DNA of 47,785 bases, taken from JADJWR01 sp964509545 (GTDB lineage Bacteria; Pseudomonadota; Gammaproteobacteria; Burkholderiales; Burkholderiaceae_F). This document shows positions 8,689 through 16,002 of the stretch, one piece after another; positions within the stretch are counted from its first letter, which is position 1; each line of letters starts with the position of its first letter. Under the pieces are notes generated by a model. That model saw only the letters and a program-made list of their open reading frames with translations. It searched no databases and was not told where the DNA came from. The stretch covers positions 1 to 47,785 of the forward strand of contig CAZDXQ010000027.1 of NCBI GenBank assembly GCA_964509545.1. Reading direction: 5' to 3'. Made by a program: the position numbers and the translations under genes.

Positions 8689-9633
8689 TCAAACCTGCTC
8701 GACACCCGCTGCCCGCCCCAGCCCCTTGGGCAGCGGGAAGACAACGTTCTCCTGCACACCGTCGAGCACGCGCACCCGATTCGCGCCCAGCAACTTCAAC
8801 TGCTCGATCAGCGCCTGTACCAGCGATTCCGGCGCCGAGGCCCCGGCGGTGACGCCGATGCGGCGTTTGTCCTTCAGCCATGCCGGGTCGATGCTGTCGG
8901 CGCTGTCGACCAGATGCGCCGGGACGCCAAAGCGTTCCGCCACTTCGCGCAGCCGGTTCGAATTGGAACTCGTCTGGCTGCCGATCACGATTACGAGATC
9001 GACCTGCGGCGCCATCACTTTCACCGCGTCCTGCCGGTTCTGCGTCGCGTAGCAGATATCCGCCTTCTTCGGCTCGGCAATGTGCGGGAAGCGCCGCTTC
9101 AGCGCGGCGACGATCTGCGCCGCATCGTCGATCGACAGCGTCGTCTGCGTCACATAGGCAAGGCGTTCCGCATCGCTGACCTCGAGCCGCGCGACGTCGT
9201 CGACGGACTCGACCAGATGAATCCCCCCATCGGCCTGACCCATCGTGCCTTCGACCTCGGGGTGTCCGGCGTGGCCGATCATCACGATCTCGCGGCCCTG
9301 CGCCCGCATTCGTCCGACCTCGACGTGCACCTTGGTCACCAGCGGACAAGTCGCATCGAACACGCGCAGACCACGCGACTGCGCTTCGCTGCGCACCGCC
9401 TTGGACACGCCGTGCGCCGAGAACACCACCGTGCTGCCCGCTGGCACCTCGCTGAGTTCATCGACGAACACCGCGCCCTTGTTGCGCAGGTCGGCCACGA
9501 CATGCGTGTTATGAACGATCTCATGGCGAACGTAAATGGGCGCACCATGGACCTGAAGCGCCCGCTCGACGATCTCGATCGCCCGGTCGACCCCGGCACA
9601 GAAGCCGCGCGGCTGCGCCAGCAATACTTCCAT
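8689..9633 (-). CDS. ispH: 4-hydroxy-3-methylbut-2-enyl diphosphate reductase IspH
   Basis: Last enzyme of the MEP isoprenoid pathway; an iron-sulfur protein that reduces HMBPP to IPP and DMAPP. 314 residues. The three cluster-binding cysteines are C12 (RGFCAGV), C96 (DATCPLV) and C194 (ICYATQNRQ). Substrate motifs EIVHNTHVV, SAHGVS and IGHAGHPEVEGTMGQ are intact, as is the SQTSSNSNRL segment. Its ATG overlaps the fkpB stop codon (TGATG), so the two are translationally coupled, the usual fkpB-ispH (slpA-lytB) pair. Confidence 0.98.
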   Translation of the reverse strand: MEVLLAQPRGFCAGVDRAIEIVERALQVHGAPIYVRHEIVHNTHVVADLRNKGAVFVDELSEVPAGSTVVFSAHGVSKAVRSEAQSRGLRVFDATCPLVTKVHVEVGRMRAQGREIVMIGHAGHPEVEGTMGQADGGIHLVESVDDVARLEVSDAERLAYVTQTTLSIDDAAQIVAALKRRFPHIAEPKKADICYATQNRQDAVKVMAPQVDLVIVIGSQTSSNSNRLREVAERFGVPAHLVDSADSIDPAWLKDKRRIGVTAGASAPESLVQALIEQLKLLGANRVRVLDGVQENVVFPLPKGLGRAAGVEQV

Positions 9634-10082
9634 CAGAGCACCCCGATCACGCGGACGGAAAAGCGCAACGGCATTCCCGCCAACGGATGATTGAAGTCGA
9701 TCACCACGCGCCGGGCGTCGCGTTCCTTCAGCACTCCGGCCAGCCGGCCGCCATCGGGTCGGTTGAATTCGACCACGTCCCCGGGCGCGTAATCGACGTC
9801 CGGGCCGGCGTTCGCATCGAAGGTTGCGCGGGACAGGGTCTGCACCAGAGCGGCGCTGCGCGCCCCGAACACCTCCTCCGCGCCCAGCTCGAAGAAAGCC
9901 TCGTCGCCTGCGGCCAAGCCCTGCAGCCGCGCCTCCAGCCCCGCCGCCAGATGTCCGCCACCCAATTGCAGCGTCGCCGGCCGCCCGCCGAGCGTGCTGA
10001 CCACCTCACGCTCCGCTCCATCGACCAGCGCTGCAAGCCGATAATGCAGGGTCACGTGCGAAACGGGTCCAATTCGGTTCAT
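9633..10082 (-). CDS. fkpB: FKBP-type peptidyl-prolyl isomerase (SlpA/FkpB)
   Basis: Small prolyl isomerase of the SlpA group, 149 residues from MNRIGPVSHVTLHYRLAAL. It shows the FKBP core interrupted by the IF (insert-in-flap) chaperone domain (DEAFFELGAEEVFGAR) and ends VVIDFNHPLAGMPLRFSVRV, the typical SlpA/SlyD C-terminus without the metal-binding tail of SlyD. Its stop overlaps the ispH start. The ATG (10082-10080) overlaps the ATG of the divergent radC (10081-10083). The open frame continues past the ATG, so an upstream start cannot be excluded, but MNRIGPVSHV looks like the family N-terminus. Confidence 0.9.
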   Translation of the reverse strand: MNRIGPVSHVTLHYRLAALVDGAEREVVSTLGGRPATLQLGGGHLAAGLEARLQGLAAGDEAFFELGAEEVFGARSAALVQTLSRATFDANAGPDVDYAPGDVVEFNRPDGGRLAGVLKERDARRVVIDFNHPLAGMPLRFSVRVIGVL

Positions 10083-10803
10083 GGCCAACGGCAGGAACAG
10101 GCAAAGGATTGTAGCCAATGGCCCCCGTACGACCGTTCGCGACTGGCCTGAAGCCGAGCGCCCGCGCGAGCGACTGCTCCGCCATGGTCCGCAGTCGCTG
10201 TCGGAGGCGGAACTGCTGGCCATTTTCCTGCGCGTCGGCCTGCCCGGCCGCAGCGTGCTCGATCTAGCGCGTGGTGCTCTGGAGCGGTTTGGCTCGCTCA
10301 ATGGCCTGCTCAACGCGCCGCGCGCCGACATCGAGGCGATGCCCGGCTTCGGACCGGCCAAGTACACGCAACTGCGGGCCGTGATCGAACTGGCCCGGCG
10401 CGCGCTGCACGAGGAGGTGCGACGCGAACGGTTGCTCGATTCGCCGCCGAAGGTTCGCGAGTATCTGCGGATGTCGATCGGCCGCCTGCCGCACGAGGTC
10501 TTCGCCGCCCTGTTCCTCGACGCGCAGAACCGCCTGATCGACGACGACATCCTCTTCCGCGGCACGCTGACGCAGACCAGCGTCTACCCCCGCGAGGTCG
10601 TCAAGCGGGCGCTCGAACGCAACGCCGCGGCGGTGATCTTCGCCCACAACCACCCCTCGGGCCTGGCCGAGCCAAGCCGTGCCGACGAGCTTCTGACCCG
10701 CACGCTGCGCGAGGCGCTGGCGCTGGTGGACGTGCGCGTGCTCGACCACCTCATCGTCGCCGGCAGCGCCTGCGTGTCCTTTGCGGAGCGCAGCCTGCTT
10801 TGA
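10081..10803 (+). CDS. radC: RadC family JAMM/MPN protein
   Basis: Protein of 240 residues. The N-terminal helix-hairpin-helix-like part (SLSEAELLAIFLRVGLPG, GFGPAKYTQLRAV) is followed by an MPN+/JAMM metalloprotease-like domain with the zinc motif FAHNHPSG (H189, H191) and D202. Despite its name it is not clearly a repair factor; the biochemical role is unknown. No other in-frame ATG is seen before the conserved TVRDWPEAERPRERL, so the ATG at 10081 is chosen, although the first 15 residues are poorly conserved. It precedes rpmB and rpmG, a widespread proteobacterial order. Confidence 0.93.
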   Translation: MANGRNRQRIVANGPRTTVRDWPEAERPRERLLRHGPQSLSEAELLAIFLRVGLPGRSVLDLARGALERFGSLNGLLNAPRADIEAMPGFGPAKYTQLRAVIELARRALHEEVRRERLLDSPPKVREYLRMSIGRLPHEVFAALFLDAQNRLIDDDILFRGTLTQTSVYPREVVKRALERNAAAVIFAHNHPSGLAEPSRADELLTRTLREALALVDVRVLDHLIVAGSACVSFAERSLL

Positions 10804-10860
10804 CCCGCAAGGGACGCGCACGGCATTGCGGGCCGGCTGGAAGACCGCCCTCGAGGCAGG

Positions 10861-10866
10861 TATACT
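10861..10866 (+). promoter_or_regulatory. Putative -10 box (TATACT) for rpmB-rpmG
   Basis: TATACT is a good match to a sigma-70 -10 element and lies in a GC-rich background 88 bases upstream of the rpmB ATG. No clear -35 is seen at the proper spacing, so this is a moderate-confidence prediction. Confidence 0.45.
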
Positions 10867-10953
10867 TTAGAGCTTTCGTTCGGCCGCCTCGACCTTGAGG
10901 CGTTCAAGTCTGGAAGCCGCAGCGGACCGAAGGATCGAATCGAGGAACAAGTC

Positions 10954-11187
10954 ATGGCACGCGTGTGTCAAGTCACAGGCAAGAAGCCGCTGGTCGGCAA
11001 CAACGTCTCTCACGCCAACAACAGGACCAAACGCCGCTTCCTGCCCAATCTGCAGGACCGCCGCTTCTGGGTCGAGAGCGAGAAGCGCTGGGTTCGTCTG
11101 CGCCTGACCAACGCCGGCCTGCGCACGATAGAGAAGCAGGGCATCGATGCCGTATTGGCCGACCTGCGCGGCCGTGGTGCACTCTGA
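10954..11187 (+). CDS. rpmB: 50S ribosomal protein L28
   Basis: Large-subunit ribosomal protein of 77 residues, MARVCQVTGKKPLVGNNVSHANN, with the typical basic RRFLPNLQDRRFWVESEKRWVRLRL core. The single N-terminal Cys (VCQVTG) without a CxxC pair is the zinc-free form common in proteobacteria. It is followed 20 bases later by rpmG. Confidence 0.98.
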   Translation: MARVCQVTGKKPLVGNNVSHANNRTKRRFLPNLQDRRFWVESEKRWVRLRLTNAGLRTIEKQGIDAVLADLRGRGAL

Positions 11188-11207
11188 CTCAGGACGGGAG
11201 AGCGACG

Positions 11208-11375
11208 ATGGCCAAGGGTGCCCGTGAAAAGATCAAGCTGGAATCGACGGCCGGTACCGGCCACTTCTACACAACGACCAAGAACAAGCGCACCACGCCG
11301 GACAAGCTGCAGTTCATGAAGTTCGATCCGGTCGCGCGCAAGCACGTCGCCTACAAGGAAACGAAGCTCAAGTAG
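11208..11375 (+). CDS. rpmG: 50S ribosomal protein L33
   Basis: Large-subunit ribosomal protein of 55 residues, MAKGAREKIKLESTAGTGHFYTTTKNKR and ending KHVAYKETKLK. It lacks the Cys pairs of zinc-binding paralogues. A GGGAG ribosome site at 11196-11200 supports the ATG at 11208; the longer open frame upstream is the shifted reading of rpmB. A strong terminator follows. Confidence 0.97.
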   Translation: MAKGAREKIKLESTAGTGHFYTTTKNKRTTPDKLQFMKFDPVARKHVAYKETKLK

Positions 11376-11382
11376 GGAAACG

Positions 11383-11430
11383 CGCGCAACAAAAAAAACC
11401 GGCCGCACGGCCGGTTTTTTTTGTTGCGCG
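11383..11430. terminator. Bidirectional terminator, 22-bp perfect inverted repeat
   Basis: Arms 11383-11404 and 11409-11430 are perfect reverse complements separated by GCAC. Each arm contains CCGGCC/GGCCGG next to an A8/T8 run, so transcripts from either side form a GC stem followed by eight U. It ends rpmB-rpmG (plus) and the convergent desaturase gene (minus). Confidence 0.95.
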
Positions 11431-11439
11431 ACGCGCCGC

Positions 11440-12636
11440 TCAGGATGCCGGCGCGTAGCTGCGGATACGCAGGGCCGCTTCCTGCAGCGCGCGAATGCCG
11501 CTGGCTTCGGCGCGGGCGATCCAGTCCTGCAGGTGCGCCAACATCTGCTCACGCGAGGCGCTGCCCCGTTCCCAGATGGCAGCCAGTTCGACACGCATGT
11601 CGACCAGCGTTCGCATCGCCCGGCTTTGCGCCAGCAAATCGCGCAGCGTCTGCTGCTGCGCCGGTGGAATGGCCTGCACGTCGGATTTCCGCAACCAGCG
11701 GCGCAGTGCGGCGAAGCGCTGCCGCTCGGCAGCGGGAAGGCGCAGTCGGCGCAGTTCTTCATTCAGCGTCGCGCGCAGCCCGCGCGCGTAGCGGGACAGC
11801 AGGTCGTAGCGGTTGGCGATCACGGCCTGCAGGGTCTGAACGTCGACGCCCGGCCGCGGCGTGTCCACCCTGGCCACCGGCGCCAGACGCAGCACCTTCG
11901 CCAGACCCAACGCCGACAGCGCACGGATGTATGCCCAGCCGAGATCGAACTCGAACCATTTGCTCGACAGCTTGGCCGATGTCGGGAACGTGTGATGGTT
12001 GTTGTGCAGTTCCTCGCCACCGATCAGCACGCCCCAGGGGCTGATGTTCGTGGCCGCGTCCGGGCTGTCGTAGTTCCGGTAACCCCAAAAATGACCGATA
12101 CCGTTGATCACCCCGGCAGCGAAGAAGGGGATCCAGATCATCTGCACCGCCCAGACCGCAAGGCCGGCGGCACCAAACAGGATCAGGTCGGCGCCGAGCA
12201 TCAGTCCACAGCCCTGCCAGGTGAAGCGCGAGTAAACGTTGCGCTCCAGCCAATCGTTCGGCGTGCCGTGTCCGTACCGGGCGAGCGTCTCCTCGTTCTT
12301 CGCCTCGTCCATGTAAAGCTCCGCCCCCTGCCACAGCACCTTCTTCAGCCCGCGCGTCTGCGGGCTGTGGGGATCGTCGCTGGTCTCGCATTTGGCGTGG
12401 TGTTTGCGGTGGATCGCGACCCACTCCTTGGTCTGCATGCCGGTCGTCAGCCACAGCCATGCACGAAAGAAATGGGCAACGATCGGGTGCAGGTCGAGCG
12501 CGCGGTGCGCCTGTGACCGGTGCAGAAAGATCGTCACCGCGGCGATGGTGACGTGCGTCAGCAGCAGCGTGGCCAGGACCAGCTGCCACCACGACAGGTT
12601 CAGCACGCCACCATCCAGAAACTCGATCAGATACAT
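11440..12636 (-). CDS. desA: DesA-type acyl-CoA/fatty acid desaturase
   Basis: Membrane di-iron desaturase of 398 residues that introduces a double bond into acyl chains, probably using oxygen and an electron-transfer partner. Three histidine boxes are present: HRSQAH (39-44), HRKHH (76-80) and HNNHH (211-215). Hydrophobic pairs near residues 14-35, 55-65 and 147-180 form the membrane part. After the catalytic domain comes a helical, Arg- and Leu-rich C-terminal extension of about 150 residues (TLQAVIANRYDLLSRYARGL...), as in other proteobacterial DesA proteins. The start MYLIEFLDGG is chosen because upstream residues are not family-like. It converges on rpmG at the shared terminator. Confidence 0.9.
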   Translation of the reverse strand: MYLIEFLDGGVLNLSWWQLVLATLLLTHVTIAAVTIFLHRSQAHRALDLHPIVAHFFRAWLWLTTGMQTKEWVAIHRKHHAKCETSDDPHSPQTRGLKKVLWQGAELYMDEAKNEETLARYGHGTPNDWLERNVYSRFTWQGCGLMLGADLILFGAAGLAVWAVQMIWIPFFAAGVINGIGHFWGYRNYDSPDAATNISPWGVLIGGEELHNNHHTFPTSAKLSSKWFEFDLGWAYIRALSALGLAKVLRLAPVARVDTPRPGVDVQTLQAVIANRYDLLSRYARGLRATLNEELRRLRLPAAERQRFAALRRWLRKSDVQAIPPAQQQTLRDLLAQSRAMRTLVDMRVELAAIWERGSASREQMLAHLQDWIARAEASGIRALQEAALRIRSYAPAS

Positions 12637-12791
12637 GCAAGCTCCAAAGCCCTCCGGTGCGCCCGGACAAGCAGAAAAATCAATAACTTTGCATTGTACG
12701 TGGGCACGGATACGGTGCCTAGCGTCCGATGGGAGCCCGATCAGCCGAGCTCGGCCGTGTCCGCCCCGGCCGCGATACGGCCTCGGCTGCC

Positions 12792-14084
12792 TCAGCCACG
12801 CCGCTGCAGTGCCGCGGCGAAGAAACCGTCGCAGCCGTGAACGTGCGGCAGCATCACGAAGTACGGTGCACAACGGTCCAGACCGGGAACATCGATCCCC
12901 TGCGGCCGCAGGATGTCGGTCGCAGGCAACAGCCTGAACTGCGGCTGATCGGTAAGGAAGTCTTCGATCACTCCTTGGTTTTCCTCGGCGAGCACAGAGC
13001 AGGTCGCATACACCAGGCGGCCGGCCGGCTTGACCAGTCGCGCCGCAGCGCGCAGCACGCTGCGCTGCACGGCGCTGACCCGCAGCAGTTCGCGCTCGTC
13101 GAAGCGCCACTTCAGATCCGGATTACGGCGCAATGTGCCGCTGCCCGAGCACGGCGCATCGACGAGCACGCGGTCGATCTTTCCCGACAGACGCTTGACG
13201 CGCAGGTCATTTTCACTGGCGATCACCGCCGGGTGAACGTTCGACAGGCCGCTTCGCTTCAGCCGCGGTCCGAGCCCGGCCAAACGGCGCGCATGGACAT
13301 CGAACGCATACAGTCGGCCGGTCGAGCGCATCAGGCTGCCCAGCGCCAGTGTCTTGCCGCCTGCGCCGGCGCAGAAATCGGCCACCATTTCGCCTCGCCG
13401 CGGCGCCACCAGCCGGGCGATCAGTTGGCTGCCTTCGTCCTGGACTTCGATCTTGCCTTCCTGATACAGGGGCCAGCGCGTCAGCCCCGGCTTTTCGAGC
13501 AGGCGGACGCCTTCGGGCGAATACGGCGTCGGCACGGCGTTCAACGGGGCATGCAGGCGTGTGGCGGCGCGCAGTTCGGCCAGCACCGCATCGCGCGTGG
13601 CGCGCAGCGTGTTTACGCGAAGATCGAGCGGCGCCGATTCGCTGAGCGCTGCGCACAACGGCGCGTAGTCGTCGTACTGCGCGCTAATCCGCTGGTACAG
13701 CCAAGGCGGCAGTTCGGCCTGCACCGCTTTCGGCGCAGCCGAAAGCCGCATCGCAAGCGCATGACGCACGGCGCGATCGTCATTGCGCAGCGCGCGGGAA
13801 TCGAGCGCCGCCGCGCCGTGCTGGCGGGCCAGCGTGATCAGCGCCGCCAGCCGCGGCGCACGCTCAGGCTGGGCCGGTTGCATGACCCAGCGCAGGCTGG
13901 CGTAACGGCGCAAGGCAAAGAAGACCGCCTCGGCGATCAGCCCGCGATCGCGGCTGCCCAGCTTGGCGTGCTGCTTGAAATAGCGCGACATCACCGCGTC
14001 AGCGGGACTGTCGAAGCGCAGGACCTGCGCCAGTAGCTGGGCCAGATGGTCGACAACGAGCGAGGTAACGCGCTGGCCGTTCAT
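12792..14084 (-). CDS. RsmB/NOP-family rRNA cytosine-C5 methyltransferase
   Basis: SAM-dependent RNA m5C methyltransferase of 430 residues. The N-terminal all-helical part is NusB/RsmB-like. The catalytic part has the SAM motif VADFCAGAGGKTLALG, the DAPCSGSGTLRRNPDLKW motif and the YATCSVLAEENQ motif carrying the catalytic Cys of this family. The N-terminal region (LAQVLRFDSPADAVMSRYFKQHAKLG) differs from canonical RsmB, so it may be an RsmB-like paralogue with another target. The ATG overlaps the purN stop (ATGA), so translation is coupled. The frame continues through purN upstream but without family character. Confidence 0.88.
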   Translation of the reverse strand: MNGQRVTSLVVDHLAQLLAQVLRFDSPADAVMSRYFKQHAKLGSRDRGLIAEAVFFALRRYASLRWVMQPAQPERAPRLAALITLARQHGAAALDSRALRNDDRAVRHALAMRLSAAPKAVQAELPPWLYQRISAQYDDYAPLCAALSESAPLDLRVNTLRATRDAVLAELRAATRLHAPLNAVPTPYSPEGVRLLEKPGLTRWPLYQEGKIEVQDEGSQLIARLVAPRRGEMVADFCAGAGGKTLALGSLMRSTGRLYAFDVHARRLAGLGPRLKRSGLSNVHPAVIASENDLRVKRLSGKIDRVLVDAPCSGSGTLRRNPDLKWRFDERELLRVSAVQRSVLRAAARLVKPAGRLVYATCSVLAEENQGVIEDFLTDQPQFRLLPATDILRPQGIDVPGLDRCAPYFVMLPHVHGCDGFFAAALQRRG

Positions 14085-14728
14085 GCCAGCAGCGCCAGCG
14101 CGTCGGGGGGCAGGTCGCGGGTCTTGACCCTCCCGCCGACTAGGCTGATCCGGCCTTCGCAGATCCAGCGCAGGCAGCGCGGCAGCAGCAGGTGTTCGCG
14201 TGCGAGCACCCGCGCCGCCAGCGCCTCCTCGTCGTCGTCGGCGTGCACGGCCACGGCGGCCTGCGCGATGATCGCGCCGCCGTCGACCGCATCGGAGACG
14301 AAGTGAACGGTGGCTCCATGCACGCGCACACCGGCAGCGAGGGCCTGCCGGTGCGTCGCCAGGCCCGGGAATGCGGGCAGCAGCGACGGATGAATGTTGA
14401 CCAGACGGCCGCCATAGCGTGCGACGAACGTGCTGCCGAGCACGCGCATGAAGCCGGCGAGCACGACGACATCGGCGGAAAACGCGTCGATCGCCTCGGC
14501 CAGCGCGGAATCGAATGCCTCGCGCGAGGCGAAGCGCAGATGCTCGATCACCGTGACGGGAAGGCCATTCTGCCGCGCAATCGCCAGGCCGGCCGCATCG
14601 GCACGGTTGCTGATCACGCCGACGACGCGAGCCGGCACCTCGGTGGCCCAGCGTTCCTCCCGCGCCGTGCGCAGGATCGATTCGAGATTGCTGCCGCGAC
14701 CGGAGATCAGGCAGACGATGCGTTTCAT
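14081..14728 (-). CDS. purN: Phosphoribosylglycinamide formyltransferase PurN
   Basis: Third step of purine synthesis: transfers a formyl group from 10-formyl-THF to GAR. 215 residues. Seen are the N-terminal ISGRGSNLESIL motif, the catalytic VNIHPSLLPAFPGLATHRQAL (Asn and His), VHGATVHFVSDAVDGGAIIAQ with the catalytic Asp, and the C-terminal tail. Starts at ATG 14728 (MKRIVCLISGRGSN) and overlaps the downstream methyltransferase by 4 bases. It is divergent from ribF across about 115 bases. Confidence 0.97.
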   Translation of the reverse strand: MKRIVCLISGRGSNLESILRTAREERWATEVPARVVGVISNRADAAGLAIARQNGLPVTVIEHLRFASREAFDSALAEAIDAFSADVVVLAGFMRVLGSTFVARYGGRLVNIHPSLLPAFPGLATHRQALAAGVRVHGATVHFVSDAVDGGAIIAQAAVAVHADDDEEALAARVLAREHLLLPRCLRWICEGRISLVGGRVKTRDLPPDALALLA

Positions 14729-14812
14729 TCGGCGCGGATTCTACGCGCCGGGTCGTTTGCGCTTCGGCTGATGATCCTGCGGCAGACGGAACGGGGCGCA
14801 CGGGCCGGTTCG

Positions 14813-14818
14813 TATAAT
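14813..14818 (+). promoter_or_regulatory. Putative consensus -10 box (TATAAT) for ribF
   Basis: A perfect TATAAT stands out in GC-rich sequence 26 bases before the ribF ATG. The expected -35 position (about 14790-14795, AACGGG) is weak. This could drive ribF and perhaps the following ileS run. Confidence 0.55.
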
Positions 14819-14844
14819 CCGCGCGCGTTTTGCCCTCCGACTCG

Positions 14845-15786
14845 ATGAAGATTTTCCGCGGCATTGCCCGCCGCAGCGAACGCGTTCCGGTGGCGCTGGC
14901 GATCGGCAATTTCGACGGCGTGCACCGCGGCCACCAAGCGCTGCTCGCGCAGCTGGTGGCGGCCGCGCGCGGTCATCGGCTCAGCCCTGCGGTGATGACT
15001 TTCGAACCGCACCCGCGCGAGCTGTTCGCGCCGCAGAGCGCACCGGCGCGGGTGGCCAACCTGCGCGACAAGATCAGCGCGCTGGCCGCCGCGGGCGTCG
15101 AGCGCGTCTTCATCCAGCATTTCAACCGGCGCTTTGCCTCGCTGACGCCCGAACAGTTCATCGGCGACGTCCTGGTGTCCGGCCTCGATACGCGCTGGCT
15201 TCTAGTCGGCGACGACTTCCGCTTCGGTGCGCGCCGCTCCGGCGATGTCGATCTGCTGCGTAGACGGGCGACGCATTACGGCTACGTCGTCGAACAGTTG
15301 GCAACCGTGCAGGAGCACGGCGTGCGCGTTTCCAGTTCCGAGGTCCGCGAAGCGCTAGCCGCTGGCGACCTTGCCCACGCGGCAACCCTGCTTGGCCGGC
15401 CGTATGCGATTTCCGGCCGTGTCCTGCACGGGCGCAAGCTGGGCCGCGAGATCGGATTCCCGACTTTGAACCTGCGTCTGGCGCACAAGCGACCCGCCGC
15501 GCACGGCATCTATGCAGTGCGCGTCCACGGTCTCGGCGACCGGGCCCGGCCGGGCGTGGCCAGCATCGGCCTGCGCCCCACCGTCGACGACACGGGCCGC
15601 TGGCTGCTCGAGGTGCACCTGTTCGATTTCGCGCAACAGGTCTACGGCAAGCTGGTGCGCGTCGAACTGGTGCACAAGCTGCGCGACGAGACCAAGTACG
15701 AGTCGGTGCAGGCACTGACCACGGCCATCCGCAACGACGCGGCAACGGCGCGTGCCCTGCTCGCTCCGGTCGATCCGGCACCTTGA
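14845..15786 (+). CDS. ribF: Bifunctional riboflavin kinase/FAD synthetase RibF
   Basis: Makes FMN and FAD from riboflavin. 313 residues from MKIFRGIARR. The N-terminal FMN adenylyltransferase domain has AIGNFDGVHRGHQALL (nucleotidyltransferase GxFDGxHxGH), FEPHPRELF and the VGDDFRFGARRSGD and SSSEVREAL motifs. The C-terminal riboflavin kinase domain has GRVLHGRKLGREIGFPTLNL and ends with the KLRDETKYESVQAL helix. An alternative TTG start at 14830 would add five residues without support. The order ribF-ileS-lspA is widely conserved in proteobacteria. Confidence 0.96.
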   Translation: MKIFRGIARRSERVPVALAIGNFDGVHRGHQALLAQLVAAARGHRLSPAVMTFEPHPRELFAPQSAPARVANLRDKISALAAAGVERVFIQHFNRRFASLTPEQFIGDVLVSGLDTRWLLVGDDFRFGARRSGDVDLLRRRATHYGYVVEQLATVQEHGVRVSSSEVREALAAGDLAHAATLLGRPYAISGRVLHGRKLGREIGFPTLNLRLAHKRPAAHGIYAVRVHGLGDRARPGVASIGLRPTVDDTGRWLLEVHLFDFAQQVYGKLVRVELVHKLRDETKYESVQALTTAIRNDAATARALLAPVDPAP

Positions 15787-16002
15787 CGTCGCGGCTTGCA
15801 CGGCGCCGTCGCAGCTTGTCCGTAAACTTCAGATTTTTCCACTTCGAAAGCCGGACGATTCTTCGCGCCGGCCGGATGCCTTGCGGCAAGTCGCGGACCC
15901 ACGAGTTCGTACGGCAGCCAGCGCAGGCGCCTGACCGGTCGGCGGGCCGACTTCCGAACGCCTTCGAACCTTGCAGAGCCCGAGGGGGCCAAGGAGCAAT
16001 CA
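15787..16002. other. ribF-ileS intergenic region
   Basis: This 216-base gap holds no convincing gene. Sequence just before ileS carries AAGGAG, a good ribosome site. I could not identify a clear promoter or T-box/leader structure here. Confidence 0.4.

Noticed and set aside
12710..12830. Possible small gene between the desaturase and the RsmB-like gene
   Set aside because: Readings lack ribosome sites and family features; 155 bases only.
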